NCBI GenBank assembly: GCA_964573725.1
Contig: CAZNLJ010000002.1
Location: 62,001 to 126,000, forward strand
DNA: 64,000 nt
From: UBA6168 sp964573725
GTDB taxonomy: Bacteria > Bacteroidota > Bacteroidia > Chitinophagales > Saprospiraceae
Direction: 5' to 3'
The number at the start of each line of letters is the position of its first letter. The first letter of the stretch is position 1. This document shows, one piece after another, positions 24,508 to 33,242 of this stretch. The notes below the pieces were generated by a model. The model did not search any database. It was given only the letters and a program-made list of their open reading frames with translations, and was not told the DNA's origin. A program made the translations under genes and the position numbers.

Positions 24508-24564
24508 CCAGCACATGGCGGCGCTTTCTCCGAAAGGGGATGATGCCGTCGAACAAATCAGCGG

Positions 24565-25269
24565 ATGAAATACGAATGGATACTTTTCGATGCGGACGAT
24601 ACCTTGTTCGATTTCAAAAGGTCCGCACGCCTGGCCTTCGAACGGACCCTGGACCATGTCGGCATACCTTTCGAATCCGCACATTGGGAGGCGTACGAAG
24701 TGATCAACCGGCAAGTCTGGTCTGCCTTCGAAAGGCAGGAGATTTCCGCCGACACGCTGCGTCGGGCACGGTTCGAGCGGTTCCTGCAACAGGCAGGGCA
24801 TCGGGCGGACGCGGACGCCGTCAACCGGTATTACCTGGCACAACTTGCCGGCAACCATTTCCTGACGGAAGGAGCGACGGAATTGGTTGATTACCTCCGG
24901 TCGAACGACCGTCGGCTGGGCATCATCACCAACGGGCTGCGGGAAGTGCAACGGCCACGGATAAACGGTTCCGCCCTGGCCGGACAATTCCCGGTGATCG
25001 TCGTATCCGACGAGATCGGGGTGGCCAAGCCCCAAACGGGTTTCTTCGATTATGTCCACCGGGCCATGGGCCGCCCCGTCCGGGAATCCGTACTGGTGGT
25101 GGGGGACAGCCTGCAGTCGGACATACAGGGTGGCAACGCCTTCGGCCATCATACCTGTTGGTACAACCCAGGCCGGACCCCCAACGACAGCCCCCACCTG
25201 CCCACCTATGAAATCAACAGCCTGTCGGAATTGAAAAACCATCTCAGTCCGACGGGCGGCACCATTTAG
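24565..25269 (+). CDS. HAD-family YjjG-type 5'-nucleotidase
   Basis: This 234-residue hydrolase has the HAD motifs: WILFDADDTLFDF (nucleophile and acid/base aspartates near residues 9-11), IITNGL (motif II threonine), a lysine in EIGVAKPQTGFF and VVGDSLQSDIQGG (motif IV). The DADDTLFDF form and overall pattern match the YjjG/YfnB nucleotidases that dephosphorylate nucleoside monophosphates and help clear non-canonical nucleotides. It stands alone after the coaD terminator. Confidence 0.9.
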   Translation: MKYEWILFDADDTLFDFKRSARLAFERTLDHVGIPFESAHWEAYEVINRQVWSAFERQEISADTLRRARFERFLQQAGHRADADAVNRYYLAQLAGNHFLTEGATELVDYLRSNDRRLGIITNGLREVQRPRINGSALAGQFPVIVVSDEIGVAKPQTGFFDYVHRAMGRPVRESVLVVGDSLQSDIQGGNAFGHHTCWYNPGRTPNDSPHLPTYEINSLSELKNHLSPTGGTI

Positions 25270-25641
25270 GGCGGAGTCATCCCTACAAATTACTTACTTT
25301 TGCACAGGCCGTGCGGAACGGCGGATATGGGTCAAACCTACCGCTCATCCGACAAGGAACCGGATGGCGGAACATCCGTTCCTACCCGAACGGGCGGCCC
25401 GCCCGTTTTCACCTAACCAAGCGATGGCAGTACCTGGCGACGGTCTTTCGAACGTGCTTGCGCCGACGACGGCAAAAAGCACCCGGCAGACCTCCTACCC
25501 GGAGGACGTGGCCGGCCCCGCCAGGTTCCGGAGCCTCTTTCCGACCAGGCGGAGCAACCCGGCGACCCCCTCCCCTTCCCAAGCATGAGGAAGCTGAGGA
25601 CCGGAGAGTCCGCAGGTACCACCATCCAAAAAAACGAAACC
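25270..25641. other. Long region upstream of pruA
   Basis: A perfect -7 element TACTTTTG (25295-25302) begins this gap, so most of the 340 bases up to the pruA start would be transcribed as an untranslated leader. I searched it for tRNA, SRP RNA and riboswitch signatures and recognised none. The open frames in it do not resemble proteins. Confidence 0.5.
25295..25302 (+). promoter_or_regulatory. Candidate -7 element upstream of pruA
   Basis: TACTTTTG followed by C matches the -7 consensus. No TTTG occurs at the expected -33 distance. The distance to the pruA start is about 340 bases. Confidence 0.45.
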
Positions 25642-27273
25642 ATGTCCAACGCATTTTACCAAATCCCGACCGTCCGGAACGAACCCGTATGGTCCTACCG
25701 GGCCGGTTCCCCGGAAAAATCGGCACTCAAGCAAGCCCTGGCGGAAATGCGGCGTACCCCGCAGGAAATCCATATGACCATCGGCGGGGAGAAAATATGG
25801 GGAAACGGCCGTATCCGGATCCACCCGCCCCATGAAATCGCCCATACCCTGGGCTGGCATGGCTCGGCGGATGCCGAGCTGGTCCGCGCCGCCGTAGCGG
25901 CGGCCCTGGCGGCGAAAGCGGATTGGGAAGCGATGCCCTGGCAGGACAGGGCGGCCATATTCCTGAAAGCGGCCGACCTGTTGAGCACCCGTTGGCGGGC
26001 CCGTATGAACGCCGCCACGATGTTGGGGCAATCCAAGAATGTATACCAGGCGGAAATCGACTGTGTGGCCGAACTCTGCGATTTTTGGCGTTTCAATGCC
26101 AGTTACATGACGGACATCTACCGCGAGCAGCCGGGAAATGCGCCGCACATCTGGGACCGGGTGGAATACCGCCCCCTCGAGGGTTTCATCTTCGCCCTGA
26201 CCCCTTTCAATTTCACCTCCATCGCCGGCAACCTCCCCTGTGCGCCGGCGCTCATGGGCAACACGGTCGTCTGGAAACCCGCCGAAACGCAAATCTACTC
26301 GGCGGCCGTCATCATGGAGATCCTCGAGGAAGCCGGGCTGCCACCCGGCGTCATCAACCTGGTTTTTGCGGACGGCCCGACGGCCGGAGAGGTGATTTTC
26401 TCCCATCCTGATTTCGCGGGGCTGCATTTCACCGGGAGCACCGGGGTTTTCCAACACCTTTGGACCACCATCGGGCAAAAAATCGGCACCTACCGCTCCT
26501 ATCCCCGGATTGTCGGTGAAACCGGCGGAAAAGATTTCGTCATCGCCCACTCCTCCGCCCAGGCGGACCAGGTCGCCACCGCCCTGGTGCGAGGTGCCTT
26601 CGAGTACCAGGGACAGAAATGTTCGGCCGCTTCCCGGGCCTATTTGCCGGATAACCTCTGGCCGGCGGTACGGGAACGGATGCTGGCGGACCTGGCATCG
26701 ATGACCATGGGACCTCCGGAGGATTTTTCCCATTTCATCAATGCCGTGATCGACGAACGCGCATTCGATAAGATCACCGGATATATCGAAGCCGCCCGGC
26801 AAGACAGCCGCTGCACCATCCTGGCGGGAGGCACCTACAGCAAGGCGAACGGATACTTCATCGCCCCGACCGTCATCGTGACCACGGACCCGCAATCCCC
26901 CACCATGTGCGAGGAAATATTCGGTCCCGTCCTGACCATCCACGTGTATCCGGCGGATGCCTATGCGGAAACCCTGTCCCTGGTCGACGGCACCTCCCCG
27001 TACGCACTGACCGGCGCGGTATTTGCCCGGGAACGCAAGGCCATCCGACAGGCGGCGGAGCGGCTGCGGCACGCGGCGGGCAATTTTTACATCAACGACA
27101 AACCGACCGGTGCCGTGGTCGGGCAGCAACCCTTCGGCGGGGGACGGGCCTCCGGGACGAACGACAAGGCGGGTTCCGTTTGGAACTTGTTGCGCTGGGT
27201 CTCCCCGCGGACCATCAAGGAAAATTTCGTAACCCCGACGGATTTCCGGTACCCCTTTATGGAGGAAGCCTGA
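25642..27273 (+). CDS. pruA: L-glutamate gamma-semialdehyde dehydrogenase (1-pyrroline-5-carboxylate dehydrogenase)
   Basis: This 543-residue aldehyde dehydrogenase oxidises glutamate semialdehyde to glutamate with NAD, the second step of proline breakdown. It starts MSNAFYQIPTVRNEPV, the form seen in Bacteroidota and eukaryotic enzymes. It has the TPFNFTSIAGNLP cofactor segment, HFTGSTGVFQHLW, the catalytic glutamate in VGETGGKDFV and the nucleophile in YQGQKCSAASRAY. The C-terminal FGGGRASGTNDKAG is also typical. The proline dehydrogenase gene is not adjacent. The start chosen is the first methionine that gives the conserved N-terminus. Confidence 0.96.
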   Translation: MSNAFYQIPTVRNEPVWSYRAGSPEKSALKQALAEMRRTPQEIHMTIGGEKIWGNGRIRIHPPHEIAHTLGWHGSADAELVRAAVAAALAAKADWEAMPWQDRAAIFLKAADLLSTRWRARMNAATMLGQSKNVYQAEIDCVAELCDFWRFNASYMTDIYREQPGNAPHIWDRVEYRPLEGFIFALTPFNFTSIAGNLPCAPALMGNTVVWKPAETQIYSAAVIMEILEEAGLPPGVINLVFADGPTAGEVIFSHPDFAGLHFTGSTGVFQHLWTTIGQKIGTYRSYPRIVGETGGKDFVIAHSSAQADQVATALVRGAFEYQGQKCSAASRAYLPDNLWPAVRERMLADLASMTMGPPEDFSHFINAVIDERAFDKITGYIEAARQDSRCTILAGGTYSKANGYFIAPTVIVTTDPQSPTMCEEIFGPVLTIHVYPADAYAETLSLVDGTSPYALTGAVFARERKAIRQAAERLRHAAGNFYINDKPTGAVVGQQPFGGGRASGTNDKAGSVWNLLRWVSPRTIKENFVTPTDFRYPFMEEA

Positions 27274-27277
27274 CGCC

Positions 27278-27305
27278 GGTCATGTTTTTTTTGCAAAGCA
27301 TGACC
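27278..27305. repeat. Inverted repeat GGTCATG...CATGACC overlapping a promoter
   Basis: Seven-base arms flank a T-rich 14-base centre, five bases after the pruA stop codon. The centre contains the candidate -33 TTTG of the following gene. It could be a weak pruA terminator or an operator for the downstream gene. Confidence 0.35.
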
Positions 27306-27321
27306 GATAAACCTAACTTTA
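27290..27321 (+). promoter_or_regulatory. Candidate promoter of the tandem OmpA-domain gene
   Basis: TTTG (27290-27293), a 20-base spacer and TAACTTTA (27314-27321) fit the Bacteroidota pattern except for the last -7 base. The leader to the start at 27354 would be about 25 bases, which supports that start. Confidence 0.5.
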
Positions 27322-27353
27322 CGTATTATTTGGTCATCATCACCGTTGTTGCT

Positions 27354-28205
27354 ATGAGTAAACTGATACCTGCTGCGGCAGGTATGGCCTGCATCTCCTG
27401 GATCGGCGGCTGGGCCTGGTGGTTTTCCAGTCATCCTCCGGAACAGGCCATACCGAATGTGCCTGCCGTCCCGGCGTTCTCGGTGCAGCTGGATACCTTG
27501 CAATTGAACGCAGGTGAAGTCTTCCAATTCAATTTCTCCGAATCCTTCCCAAGCATCCCGGAAGGGAACCAAGCCATCTTCCAAACCATCGCCGACCGAA
27601 TGTCCGTCGAACCGGACCTGTTCCTCCAACTGACCGGAACCTACCACAGTGCCGAGCAGAACAAGACCTCCTTCGCGAACCTGGGCTTGGCCCGGGCGGA
27701 GGCCATCAAGGCCGTATTGGTGGAAAAGGGAGCTCCCCGCGAACAGGTCAGTACCCTGAGCCTGTCCAGCAACAGTTCGGCAAACTGGCAAGGAAAAATC
27801 ATCGGGGGCGTAAGTTTCGTATTCCAGCGCATCCCGGTCGGAATACCGACCCAAGCCGATGCAGCCACGGGGTCATCGGTCGAAACGAACGAACCACCGC
27901 CTACCGGACCGGACCTGTCCGGGACGGTCCTTACATTTCCCAGGAACACATACAAACTGGCGCGCCCGCATCTCCGCCTCCTGGATGTGCTGCGTGATTC
28001 CATGCGGACCCATCCGGACCAGACCCTTTTTTTGACCGGATATGGGCAGACCGGGGAACAAGCAGGCGACTTGTCCGATAAACGGACCAAAGCGGTCCGG
28101 CGATACCTCGTCGACAACGGTGTCAGAAGGAAACAGATTGTCATCCGACCCGCCGCCGCCCCCGCCCCGGAGGGGATGGTGGTCATCCGCGCCGGAGTCG
28201 ACTGA
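27354..28205 (+). CDS. Membrane-anchored protein with two OmpA-like domains
   Basis: This 283-residue protein starts with a hydrophobic segment (about 4-25, rich in Trp: ISWIGGWAWWF) that could be a membrane anchor or an uncleaved signal. Two regions resemble the OmpA C-terminal peptidoglycan-binding fold. Residues 51-158 contain LFLQLTGTYHSAEQN and NLGLARAEAIKAVLVEKGA. Residues 188-281 contain LFLTGYGQTGEQAGDLSDKR and KAVRRYLVDNGVRRKQI. Both keep the helix with its conserved arginine but lack the classical NxxLSxxRA wording, so peptidoglycan binding is inferred. There is no outer-membrane barrel. The next gene encodes an anchored coiled-coil protein 53 bases on, suggesting a shared envelope function. 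I chose MSKLIPAAAG because it follows a promoter; a start at 27282 would add 24 residues. Confidence 0.75.
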   Translation: MSKLIPAAAGMACISWIGGWAWWFSSHPPEQAIPNVPAVPAFSVQLDTLQLNAGEVFQFNFSESFPSIPEGNQAIFQTIADRMSVEPDLFLQLTGTYHSAEQNKTSFANLGLARAEAIKAVLVEKGAPREQVSTLSLSSNSSANWQGKIIGGVSFVFQRIPVGIPTQADAATGSSVETNEPPPTGPDLSGTVLTFPRNTYKLARPHLRLLDVLRDSMRTHPDQTLFLTGYGQTGEQAGDLSDKRTKAVRRYLVDNGVRRKQIVIRPAAAPAPEGMVVIRAGVD

Positions 28206-28258
28206 AGCCACCTTCGCACGGTGTCGAACCCATTTTATCCACAAAACTACTACGTCAG

Positions 28259-28753
28259 ATGAGCTACACCGCCTACATTGTCGTTTCCCTGCTGGGGGCT
28301 GCCGCTTCGGGCTACCTGTTGGGTTGGGGTCGCCAGCGCTTGAAGACCGAGAAGCTCATCCGGCAAGGGGTCCGGCTGAACCAGGACATCCAGGCCCGGG
28401 AATCCGAGACCATGCATTTTCGGGAAATTGCCACCGGCTTACAGCAGAAGTTGTCCTCGCTGGAACAACTCCTCCAGGATCATGAGCGACAGTTGCTCCA
28501 GGCGGAAGTCTCCGCCCATGCCCTGCGAATGGAACGCGACCAACTCGAACAGGCCTGCGCGGCGCTGGAGACGCAACCCAAGGAGGTCATCCGGGAAATC
28601 GAGGTCATCCGGGAGGTTCCCGTGCTGATTTTCAGGGAGAAGTCCAACGGCATGACCCACCGGGAGAAGGCGAAGCAGTTGGTGCGGGCTTTCCGCAAAG
28701 GCTACCTGGAAGGGAACGAGCAGGAAATCCAGCCGGTCCCCAAGGAACACTGA
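28259..28753 (+). CDS. Uncharacterised single-pass coiled-coil membrane protein
   Basis: I do not recognise this 164-residue protein. An N-terminal helix (about 5-23, IVVSLLGAAASGYLLGWG) is followed by a long charged helix predicted to be a coiled coil (about 35-105, with QKLSSLEQLLQDHERQLLQ). A near repeat, VIREIEVIREVPV, ends the coil. The C-terminal segment THREKAKQLVRAFRKGYLEG looks helical and basic. The plan (short anchor, cytoplasmic coil) resembles small membrane-tethered scaffold proteins. It follows the tandem OmpA-domain gene by 53 bases on the same strand and may be co-transcribed. Confidence 0.7.
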   Translation: MSYTAYIVVSLLGAAASGYLLGWGRQRLKTEKLIRQGVRLNQDIQARESETMHFREIATGLQQKLSSLEQLLQDHERQLLQAEVSAHALRMERDQLEQACAALETQPKEVIREIEVIREVPVLIFREKSNGMTHREKAKQLVRAFRKGYLEGNEQEIQPVPKEH

Positions 28754-28895
28754 ACCCGTCCGTACCTGTCGCCCCTGCCCTGCTGCCGTCCAATAACCCG
28801 ACAGGGCGCCCTGTCGATCCGGAAGCGCCGGCTGATAACCCGCCCGAACCCGATTGGAACGGGGTACTGCGGGAACTGGGGAGGACAACATCCAC

Positions 28896-30491
28896 TCAAT
28901 CCTCCGTCAACACCACGAATTTTTTCTCCAGGGGATCGAACGCGTGCATCAACGCTTCCAGGAACCCATGGCCGTGCCGCAGGAAGAGCGGCAGGAAGTT
29001 GTCGTATCGTTCCTGCAAGCCATTGCCGGGGAACAGCTTTTCCTTGAGCTGCCGCAGTTGCTGGATAGCGACGTCATGCTTTTGTTTTTCGGCGCGGAGC
29101 AGTTTGGTTTCGAATTGTTCGAGGGTCTTCATAAGGCGGGCATGTTCGGCCCAAACCGATTTCACGAGGGTGGGATCGATGGCGGAAGCCTTGGCGGCGA
29201 TATCGGCGAAGACCGGTTCGAGCGCCGCCTTTTCCCCATCCAGTCGGAAGGGAGGGGTATCCTCGGTGCGGAGCAGGTAGAGACGGACCAAGGAGTCCGT
29301 ATCCTCCCAGAGGTCGTCGAGGGACAAACCGAGTTTGGCCATGCGCCGGGCCGAGGGAGCGTCCAGCCAGAGGGCGGAGTTTCTTCGGACCAGCATGGGG
29401 AAGTTGACACCGAAATGATCGAATTGGTCCATCCGCTCCAACCAGTAGGCCAATTCACCGCCGCCGCCGACGTAGGCGAGATTCGGCAGGACCCATTCCT
29501 GGAAAATCGGACGCATGACCACATTCGGGCTGAACCGTTCCGGGTGGCGCTCGATTTCCGCGGCCATTTCCTGGTGCGAGAAACGGATGTCCGAATGAAG
29601 CACCTCGAAACCTTCGCCGTTGGCGACAATCCTTTCGCGGGATTGGTCGGTGAGATAAAAGAAGTTGATGTCACGAGGTGTGGCCTGCGAGGGAAACCCC
29701 GCCAGGGTCAACCGGTCGATGGTCGCATTGACCAATCGGACGGACGGCTGGTGGAACATTTCCTCCCGGACGGCGGGAATGAAAAGCCGTTTGAGTTCGG
29801 GATCGTTGGTATTGAGCACCACGAGGCCGGTGTGCGCGAACAGGGAATGGACCAGCTCGAAGGCGGCCTCCCCGTAGGGTCGCCCCGGACGGTAAACCGA
29901 GCGGAACAGCTCCATCAGCTGCTTGGCCGGCGGGCTGTCCCCCAGCAGGCCATCCAAGGTATCCAGGACTTCCCGGAGGCTATCCGTGCGCATCATGCCC
30001 ACCGCACCGGACTCACCGCTATCCCAATGGACGGATTTATGGAAAAGGTGGAGATGGTTGACCTCTGCGAAATCGTGGTCTTCACCGCTGTTGACAAAGA
30101 CAGGAACCACGTGCCGGTCCGGAAAAGCGGCATTGAGCTGCCGGGCCAGGTTAAGGGTGGAGACAATCTTATAGATATAATAGAGCGGACCGGTGAACAG
30201 CGAAGGTTGGTGAGCCGTCGTCACCGTGAAGGTATCCGCCTCCCGGAGCCTGCCGATATTCCGCGCCACTTCCGGAGCGGGAGGCAGGCCCGCGTACTGG
30301 CGGGTAAGCACCCGTACGAGTGTTTCGCGGTCGATGGTATCCCTGGCCTTGTCATCCATCACCGACCGGAACGCGTCGATGGTGACGGGGTACTTGTAGA
30401 AAGGCCTGAGGGCGGGCACTTCCCGGATATAGGCGAGGTCCCTGGCGGAGAAGAGCGGGACCTGGTCATACGCCAGTTTGGTAGTTAGCAT
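28896..30491 (-). CDS. bshC: Putative cysteine ligase BshC (bacillithiol biosynthesis)
   Basis: This 531-residue protein matches BshC, which adds cysteine to glucosaminyl-malate in the last step of bacillithiol synthesis. Characteristic segments are TVTTAHQPSLFTGPLYYIYK, VPVFVNSGEDHDFAEVNHL, YVGGGGELAYWLERMDQF (as in the family's GGPGELAY) and FPMLVRRNSALW. A C-terminal coiled-coil part around 410-470 is also usual. Its start lies five bases after the hscA stop codon, so both genes are almost surely one transcript. bshA and bshB are not in the window. Confidence 0.94.
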   Translation of the reverse strand: MLTTKLAYDQVPLFSARDLAYIREVPALRPFYKYPVTIDAFRSVMDDKARDTIDRETLVRVLTRQYAGLPPAPEVARNIGRLREADTFTVTTAHQPSLFTGPLYYIYKIVSTLNLARQLNAAFPDRHVVPVFVNSGEDHDFAEVNHLHLFHKSVHWDSGESGAVGMMRTDSLREVLDTLDGLLGDSPPAKQLMELFRSVYRPGRPYGEAAFELVHSLFAHTGLVVLNTNDPELKRLFIPAVREEMFHQPSVRLVNATIDRLTLAGFPSQATPRDINFFYLTDQSRERIVANGEGFEVLHSDIRFSHQEMAAEIERHPERFSPNVVMRPIFQEWVLPNLAYVGGGGELAYWLERMDQFDHFGVNFPMLVRRNSALWLDAPSARRMAKLGLSLDDLWEDTDSLVRLYLLRTEDTPPFRLDGEKAALEPVFADIAAKASAIDPTLVKSVWAEHARLMKTLEQFETKLLRAEKQKHDVAIQQLRQLKEKLFPGNGLQERYDNFLPLFLRHGHGFLEALMHAFDPLEKKFVVLTED

Positions 30492-30496
30492 GTCTG

Positions 30497-32356
30497 TCAG
30501 ACTTTGGTGCCTTTCATGGCTTGGGCGACCACCGCATCCATGGCCCGATGGGCCAGGGGTGAGGTGAAGTCGTTGAGCGCCTGGATCGCTTGGTTGATTT
30601 GATGGCGGTCGGCGGCGGGCAAGGCATCTCGGAGGGATTGCATCAAAGCTTCCGTCCGGGCGGTTTCGGCATCCGACAGGAGGCCGGCGTGTTGCTGCAG
30701 GAACTTTTGGCCGGCGAGCAGGATATGGTTCCCTTCGTTGCGAGCTTCAAGCAGGCTCCGGGCCTCCATATCCGTGGCGGCATGACGGACGGCATCCATG
30801 AGCATGGCAGCCATTTCGGCTTCGGAGATACCGTAGGACGGTCGGATATCGATGGACTGTTCGGTCCCGGAGCGCAGTTCGGTGGCGGTCACCTTGAGGA
30901 TTCCATCCGCATTGATGATGAAGCGGACCTCGATTTTCGGCAGTCCGGCAGGCATGGGGGGGATGTCCCGCAGGATGAACTCCCCCAGTTTCCGGTTGTG
31001 GGCGACCAGGTCGCGTTCCCCCTGGTAGACGGCGACCTTCAGGTTTTTCTGGCCGTCGACGGAGGTGGTGTATTGGCGGCCGGCGCGGGCGGGGACCTTT
31101 GTATTCCGGGGGACGATGGTGTCCATGATGCCACCTACCGTTTCGATGCCGAGGGAAAGCGGGGTAATATCCAGCAGCAGGACATCCTGTTGGTTGCCGG
31201 CGAGCACATCCGCCTGGATGGCGGCGCCGAGGGCCACCACCTCGTCGGGATGGAGTTCATCATAGACCGGTTTGCCGAAAAAATCAGCGACCGCCGCTTT
31301 CACCAAGGGTACACGGGTCGAGCCGCCGACCATGACAACGTGGTCGACATCAGCCGGTACCAACTGCGCATCCCGGAGCGCCTGTCGGCAGCTGTCTATG
31401 GTCCGGTCGACCAGCGGAAGGATCATCGATTCGAAATCGGCGCGGGACAAGCGGAGGTCCATGCCGTCGAGCGTACCTTGGAAAAGGTCGTTCGTCCCGA
31501 GGAAATGTTTGGCGGATTCCGCCAACAGCCGCATGGATTGCCCCTTCCGCTTGTCCGACAGGAAGGAGGCGGAGTCGAGCCCTGCCTCGGCGATCCAGTG
31601 TCCGACGATGGCACGGTCGAAATCGTCCCCCCCGAGAAACGTATCCCCATGGGTGGCGAGTACCTCGAAGATGCCGTCCTGGATGCGCAGGATGGATATG
31701 TCGAAGGTGCCGCCTCCCAGGTCGTATACGGCGACGGTTTGGGCATCCTCCTTCCCCAGGCCGTAGGCCAGGCTGGCTGCGGTCGGTTCGTTGACGATAC
31801 GCAGCACCTCCAACCCGGCCAATTTGCCGGCATCCCGGGTGGCTTGCCTTTGGGCATCGTTGAAATATGCCGGAACGGTGATGACGGCTTTCGTCACCGG
31901 TTTGCCCAACGCATCCGAGACCCTTTGCCGCAGGGTCCGAAGAATGTGGGCGGACAGCTCGACCGGTGTGAAATAGCGGCCGTCCACCTCGACCTTGACC
32001 AAGGCATCCGGATCTTCATCCAGGATCCGATATCCGAAATGCTCCGACAGGGAAGCGACATCCCGGTGGGACTTTCCCATCAGCCGCTTGACGGAGTAGA
32101 TGGTCCTGTGCGGGTCCGTCTCCAGTTTCCGCCGGGCTGCCTCCCCGGTCAGGACAGACCCGTCCGCGCGGAAATGGAGCACGGACGGAACCAAGGTCGT
32201 CCGGGCGTCGGGATCCTTCACCACCACCGGTGCGCCCCCGTCCATGTAGGCGACCAGGCTGTTGGTTGTCCCCAGGTCGATGCCCACGATGATGTCTTCG
32301 GATGTGGCTGGGGCCGCAAGGTCCCCTCCTTTCAGGTCAATGGATATTCTGGCCAT
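30497..32356 (-). CDS. hscA: Hsp70-family chaperone HscA-like
   Basis: This 619-residue Hsp70 protein has the ATPase domain with VGIDLGTTNSLVAYMDGG (residues 24-41), AVYDLGGGTFDISIL and a VVMVGGSTRVPLVK segment. The substrate-binding domain has LLDITPLSLGIETVGGIMD. The N-terminal extension (about 23 residues before the phosphate loop) and short C-terminus without the acidic DnaK tail fit HscA, the Fe-S cluster assembly chaperone. No hscB or isc genes adjoin, so a general paralogue of DnaK remains possible. It is co-transcribed with bshC five bases downstream. Confidence 0.9.
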   Translation of the reverse strand: MARISIDLKGGDLAAPATSEDIIVGIDLGTTNSLVAYMDGGAPVVVKDPDARTTLVPSVLHFRADGSVLTGEAARRKLETDPHRTIYSVKRLMGKSHRDVASLSEHFGYRILDEDPDALVKVEVDGRYFTPVELSAHILRTLRQRVSDALGKPVTKAVITVPAYFNDAQRQATRDAGKLAGLEVLRIVNEPTAASLAYGLGKEDAQTVAVYDLGGGTFDISILRIQDGIFEVLATHGDTFLGGDDFDRAIVGHWIAEAGLDSASFLSDKRKGQSMRLLAESAKHFLGTNDLFQGTLDGMDLRLSRADFESMILPLVDRTIDSCRQALRDAQLVPADVDHVVMVGGSTRVPLVKAAVADFFGKPVYDELHPDEVVALGAAIQADVLAGNQQDVLLLDITPLSLGIETVGGIMDTIVPRNTKVPARAGRQYTTSVDGQKNLKVAVYQGERDLVAHNRKLGEFILRDIPPMPAGLPKIEVRFIINADGILKVTATELRSGTEQSIDIRPSYGISEAEMAAMLMDAVRHAATDMEARSLLEARNEGNHILLAGQKFLQQHAGLLSDAETARTEALMQSLRDALPAADRHQINQAIQALNDFTSPLAHRAMDAVVAQAMKGTKV

Positions 32357-33242
32357 TGTTGCAGTAAAATGAGACGGTGCAGGAACATGCCGGATTTAAG
32401 ACGCCATCCCTTTCGCACACTTTCCGACGATACCGGAACACACCCGCGGGAGGCAAGTCCGGCGGCATTCGACGGCTTTTCAAACAAGGAGTAAACATTG
32501 GTATGCCGGAATCGTTCAGCCCAACCGGAAAAAACCGGATGCGGGGAGCAGGGCCTGGTAAAAAAATAAGTCTGCTACCAATATTCAACAAAATATTATC
32601 ATCTTTGCCGACAAACCATGATGATCGAGCTGACCCGGGGAATAAATCGCTACCGGCATCCACCTACCGCCGCAGTGATTCACAACACATCCCTACCCGT
32701 CCGCTTCCTTTAACCAAAACTTCCGTCGCACAGACCACACACGCCGACCAATCCCTTGAATGTTCGATATCTCAACCGGGAAGACAGGCCGGCCTGCCCG
32801 TCCCGGAGCAACATTATCCGGATTCTTGCGTAACCAACGGAAGGTAGCAACATTTTTCAGGAGTACCCACCGGCCTGCTGCGCCGGTATCAGGCCGATGC
32901 GGACCGATATCCATCGGACACCCGCCTTGTCCGGCCGCTTGCTTCGGCCGGGTGGCGGACGGCGGTCCCCTTCCGTGCCTGTCGGCGGACGGAAGCCCAC
33001 CGCCGATGCGCCGACCCATTCACCAGCCGGCTCCTCCGGTACGCCCGCATATCCGGACAGAAACCCCGGCATACGCAGATACCCGCGCTCATCCGGAAAT
33101 CCATCCGGCCTGACGTGCGGTGGCATGCCGGCAGGTGCGCGGAAAAGCCCGGACAATCGGGCGACCGTCGTGCAGCTTTCAAGGAACAAAGACCACAAAT
33201 GCCTATTTTTGTGCTCGGTATGCCATCAACAATTGAATCAAC
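32357..33242. other. Long gene-free region between hscA and the OmpA/TSP3 gene
   Basis: About 885 bases separate these divergent genes. An AT-rich patch at 32560-32610 contains CATCTTTG (32600-32607), a near match to a -7 element, and probably holds divergent promoters. A 31-codon frame starts 10 bases later (MMIELTRGINRYRHPP..., ATG at 32618, stop at 32711-32713); it resembles nothing I know. The rest is GC-rich and shows no convincing protein or structured RNA. The downstream gene has its own -7 element at 33204-33211. Confidence 0.45.
33204..33211 (+). promoter_or_regulatory. Candidate -7 element of the OmpA/TSP3 gene
   Basis: TATTTTTG matches the -7 consensus 31 bases upstream of the start codon. 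A TTTC at 33177-33180 is a poor -33 candidate with a 23-base spacer. Confidence 0.5.

Noticed and set aside
25500..25580. Possible SRP RNA-like core upstream of pruA
   Set aside because: A CCAGG-TTCCGGAG stretch hints at the SRP loop, but the GGAAGGNAGC core is missing and no partner helix is present.
28854..30488. Long open frame opposite bshC
   Set aside because: BshC motifs on the minus strand are clear; the plus-strand translation shows no domain.
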